From NCBI RefSeq assembly GCF_038442745.1, contig NZ_JARVCN010000015.1:1-16084 (forward strand): a stretch of 16,084 nucleotides of DNA, written 5' to 3'. The notes beneath the pieces were generated by a model. It saw nothing but the letters and a program-made list of their open reading frames with translations, ran no database searches and had not been told where the DNA came from. This document shows, in pieces, positions 14,081 to 16,084 of the stretch. The DNA is from Crocosphaera sp038442745. Its GTDB lineage: Bacteria > Cyanobacteriota > Cyanobacteriia > Cyanobacteriales > Microcystaceae. Every line of letters starts with the position of its first letter. The first letter of the stretch is position 1. The position numbers and the translations under genes are program-made.

Positions 14081-14098
14081 ATATCCCTTTGATAATAA

Positions 14099-14115
14099 GG
14101 TGGGTAAAACCCACC
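14099..14115 (-). terminator. possible terminator of hemE
   Basis: GGTGGGT and ACCCACC form a perfect 7-bp stem with a 3-base loop, 8 bp past the hemE stop. The minus-strand sequence after it is TTATTAT, a poor T-run, so it may be an RNA 3' end stabiliser or a weak terminator. Confidence 0.55.
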
Positions 14116-14123
14116 CAAAAACC

Positions 14124-15188
14124 CTAAACAGGAACAGCTAATAACTGATCCACCTGTTTAGCTGTTTCAAAGAAACAACGAACATTGTCTTCCGGGGTTC
14201 CCACTAAAACACCGTGACCTAAGTTTAAAATATGGCCACCTCTTCCTGCTTTGCGTACCGTATCCAAAATACGAGCTTTAATGAAGTCTTGGGAGCCAAA
14301 TAAGACCCCAGGATCTATATTTCCCTGAACCTTCATATCCCTACCCAAACGCTGTCTTCCTTCAGCCATATCTACTGTCCAGTCCAGACTAACAATGTCT
14401 ACTCCAGACTGTCCCATTCTCTCTAAAACACCGGCACTACCGCTAATGTAAAGAATCAACGGGGTATCGGGATGGGTTTGTTTAACCTGACGCACCACCT
14501 GTTGTTGATAGGGTAACGCAAAGGTTTCGTAGTCTTGGGGACTGAGTTGACCGGCCCAGGAATCAAACAATTGTACCACTTGCGCCCCACAGTCGATCTG
14601 ATAACGAACGTAAACTGCGATCGCATCGGCTATTTTACTCAAGAAACTATGCAAAATCTCAGGTTGAGAAAAGGCCATGCTCTTAATAATGGCATAGTTC
14701 TTAGAACTTTTCCCTTCGATGGCATAAGCAGCTAAAGTCCAGGGAGATCCTACAAATCCTAACACCGTAGATCGATTGCCTACTTCTGCTCTGAGGGCGT
14801 TTAAAATGGTCTTGATGAAGGGTAAAGACTCCTCTGGGTTCAGAGGACGAAGGTTATCCACTTGTTCTTTAGTGCGAATGGGTGGATCAATAACAGGTCC
14901 CTTGCTTTCCACAATATCAAAAGGGATACCCATCCCAGGTAAAGGGGTTAAAATATCGGAAAACATAATCACCCCATCCGGTTGAAACGCTCGCCAAGGT
15001 TGCAGAGAAATTTCGATGGCGAGGTCAGGATTTTCGGATCTTTCACGAAAACTGGGGTATTTATCCCGTAAATCCCGATATACTTTCATATAGCGTCCAG
15101 CTTGTCGCATCATCCAAACCGGTGGACGATCTAAGATTTCTCCCCGTGCAGCGCGAAGGAGATAGGGTGTATCGTTAGCTCCTGTCAT
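14124..15188 (-). CDS. hemE: uroporphyrinogen III decarboxylase
   Basis: The 354-residue protein shows both family signatures: PPVWMMRQAGRYM (22-34) and GFVGSPWTLAAYAIEG (144-159). Substrate-binding Arg28 and Arg32, the catalytic Asp78 in FSDIL, Tyr155 and His325 in NLGHGV are present. It removes four acetate carboxyls from uroporphyrinogen III to give coproporphyrinogen III, the branch leading to haem, chlorophyll and phycobilins, in the cytosol. The length is normal. The start MTGAN is supported by GGGGAAG about 8 bases upstream. It stands alone between the miniprotein gene and the broken DUF2887 gene. Confidence 0.97.
   Translation of the reverse strand: MTGANDTPYLLRAARGEILDRPPVWMMRQAGRYMKVYRDLRDKYPSFRERSENPDLAIEISLQPWRAFQPDGVIMFSDILTPLPGMGIPFDIVESKGPVIDPPIRTKEQVDNLRPLNPEESLPFIKTILNALRAEVGNRSTVLGFVGSPWTLAAYAIEGKSSKNYAIIKSMAFSQPEILHSFLSKIADAIAVYVRYQIDCGAQVVQLFDSWAGQLSPQDYETFALPYQQQVVRQVKQTHPDTPLILYISGSAGVLERMGQSGVDIVSLDWTVDMAEGRQRLGRDMKVQGNIDPGVLFGSQDFIKARILDTVRKAGRGGHILNLGHGVLVGTPEDNVRCFFETAKQVDQLLAVPV
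14617..14624. repeat. HIP1 octamer
   Basis: An exact GCGATCGC inside hemE. Confidence 0.8.
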
Positions 15189-15275
15189 TATGGCTTCCCC
15201 AGTAATAAACGTGCATTTTTCACCCTATCATTAGGGGTGGTTGGTGTTATAGCATTTGTAACGAATGTTTATTAA

Positions 15276-15286
15276 CCGAAGTTCGG
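15276..15286. promoter_or_regulatory. palindrome CCGAAGTTCGG upstream of hemE
   Basis: A perfect 5-bp inverted repeat around one base lies about 90 bp before the hemE start in an otherwise AT-rich spacer. It could be an operator; no regulator site I know matches it exactly. Confidence 0.3.
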
Positions 15287-15311
15287 AATCAGAATAATTA
15301 TTAATTAACAG

Positions 15312-15319
15312 GCGATCGC
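15312..15319. repeat. HIP1 octamer
   Basis: An exact GCGATCGC ending directly at the stop codon of the DUF2887 pseudogene. Confidence 0.8.
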
Positions 15320-16039
15320 TTAGGAATTAGATTGGACAACATTTCTAACTTCTTCAATGTCTAACTCTAAAGCTTGAGCTATTTGTTCTACACTTAATCC
15401 TAATGCTACTAAACGAGGAATAGAAGCGATTTTAGCAGCTAACTCTCCTTCTTCTCTTCCCTGTTCAATCCCTCGTTCAATCCCTCGTTCAATACCTTGT
15501 TCTATTCCTTGTTCAATACCTTGTTCAATACCTTGTTCTATTCCTTCCTCTAATGCTTCTTGATACACTTTAGTTTCTCTGAGATCACTTAAACTAAACA
15601 TTTTTTCTATCTCCTGGCGACTAATTAATGGCAGTTTATAGACAAGGATTGTCTCTATTAATTGTAAGATATTTTCTTGTTGTTTGGTATCATTAAATTC
15701 TTGATTAACTTGTTTAATTAATCCTTTTCCCTGTTCAATAGCTTCTTTTTGAGGACTGATGATTAATTTCAGGGTTTTTATTCCTATTGATTCTATGTTA
15801 TCTAATTCATTCAGATAAAACCGTTTAACTCTATCTGAGTTTAATAATTCTTGATAACGTGATGTGTTGCTTGTTTCTACTTGACGTTTAGGATAAATAA
15901 CCACTCCTTGCCAATTATTGCTTAATCTTGTTTGATGTAGATACAAAAATATTTCACTAAAAAACCGAGAATAAAACTGCTCATCTTTCTGAAATTGTAC
16001 TTCAACAAAATAAATGAATTTATCAGCAGTATTAGCTAA
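15320..16039 (-). pseudogene. 5'-truncated DUF2887/Rpn-family nuclease gene
   Basis: The frame can be read from about 16039 to the TAA at 15320, giving about 239 residues. It runs from LANTADKFIYFVEVQFQKDE through RFFSEIFLYLHQT and VVIYPKRQVE, the middle of the Rpn/DUF2887 PD-(D/E)XK nuclease domain. A GIEQ-rich repeat follows, then a C-terminal helix pair (LVALGLSVEQIAQALELDIEEV) like those of relatives. The usual first 70-80 residues, which include the start and the first catalytic Asp, are missing: upstream of Leu there are only five unrelated codons and then a stop at 16058-16060, with no ATG. The E-x-Q of the active site remains. The break coincides with a GC-rich hairpin, so insertion of a mobile element or a related rearrangement is the likely cause. 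If anything is translated, it would lack nuclease activity. Confidence 0.75.
15459..15542 (-). repeat. seven 12-bp tandem repeats in the DUF2887 gene
   Basis: Seven consecutive 12-bp units of the type CC(T/C)(T/C)GTTC(A/T)AT(A/C/T) are visible, followed by a degenerate one. They encode the tetrapeptide GIEQ/GIER repeated. Units are nearly identical, so slippage can change the number between strains. Confidence 0.85.
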
Positions 16040-16084
16040 CCGCCGAGAAGCCCCGCACTATAAACGAGGGGGATTTATCAAACC
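16040..16084 (+). mobile_element. hairpin-bearing end of a putative IS200/IS605-type element or MITE
   Basis: After the DUF2887 break comes CGCCGAGAAGCCCCGC, then ACTATAAA, then CGAGGGGG, which can form a stem of CCCC(G) with (C)GAGGGG. The block GAAGCCC-CGC resembles the hairpin at 305-341 and the ends of cyanobacterial IS200/IS605 elements. The window ends 12 bases after the stem, so neither a transposase nor the far end can be seen. Confidence 0.4.

Noticed and set aside
15459..15542. CRISPR-like array
   Set aside because: The 12-bp repeats have no spacers and are in-frame coding repeats.

Overview
The window looks like chromosomal DNA from a cyanobacterium, probably a unicellular, AT-rich one of the Crocosphaera/Cyanothece kind; the genus is inference. 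Evidence for this: five exact copies of the HIP1 octamer GCGATCGC (628, 7024, 7058, 14617 and 15312), a membrane-lipid desaturase of the DesC type, a short cyanobacterial RRM protein next to rpsU, a TPR protein resembling the cyanobacterial Sll0314/Alr1548 family, and mostly weak ribosome binding sites. No RNA gene, CRISPR array, phage module or complete insertion sequence was found.

Layout. 1-430: probable decayed right end of an IS200/IS605-type element, apparently abutting the last codons of an unidentified membrane protein gene. 521-2563 (-): EF-G-like GTPase with an unusually strong Shine-Dalgarno sequence and a hairpin-rich leader. 2985-4922 (-): rpsU, a pentapeptide-repeat protein, an RRM RNA-binding protein and desC, a group that suggests cold acclimation. 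5150-7007 (+): PLP-dependent methionine gamma-lyase-family enzyme followed by a DUF938 methyltransferase. 7086-9745 (-): rpmF (58 codons), a two-EF-hand protein, an unrecognised protein and a GT39-type membrane glycosyltransferase. 9847-10944 (-): ribD. 11093-12640 (+): ammonium transporter with a clear terminator. 12739-13665 (-): secreted TPR protein. 13913-14080 (+): a 55-residue membrane miniprotein preceded by a short in-frame relative of its own N-terminus. 14124-15188 (-): hemE. 15320-16039 (-): DUF2887/Rpn-family nuclease gene that has lost its 5' end. 16040-16084: GC-rich hairpin like an IS200/IS605 end.

Most genes are housekeeping or acclimation genes: translation (EF-G-like, S21, L32), membrane fluidity (DesC), riboflavin (RibD), tetrapyrroles (HemE) and nitrogen uptake (Amt). 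Mobile-element wear is confined to the two ends. The points most worth a second look are the miniprotein and its duplicated leader, the cold-type cluster with an inserted pentapeptide gene, the lyase/methyltransferase pair, the EF-hand/glycosyltransferase operon, and the EF-G-like protein that has Ser in place of the catalytic His. I did not find convincing evidence of a wholly new multi-gene system.
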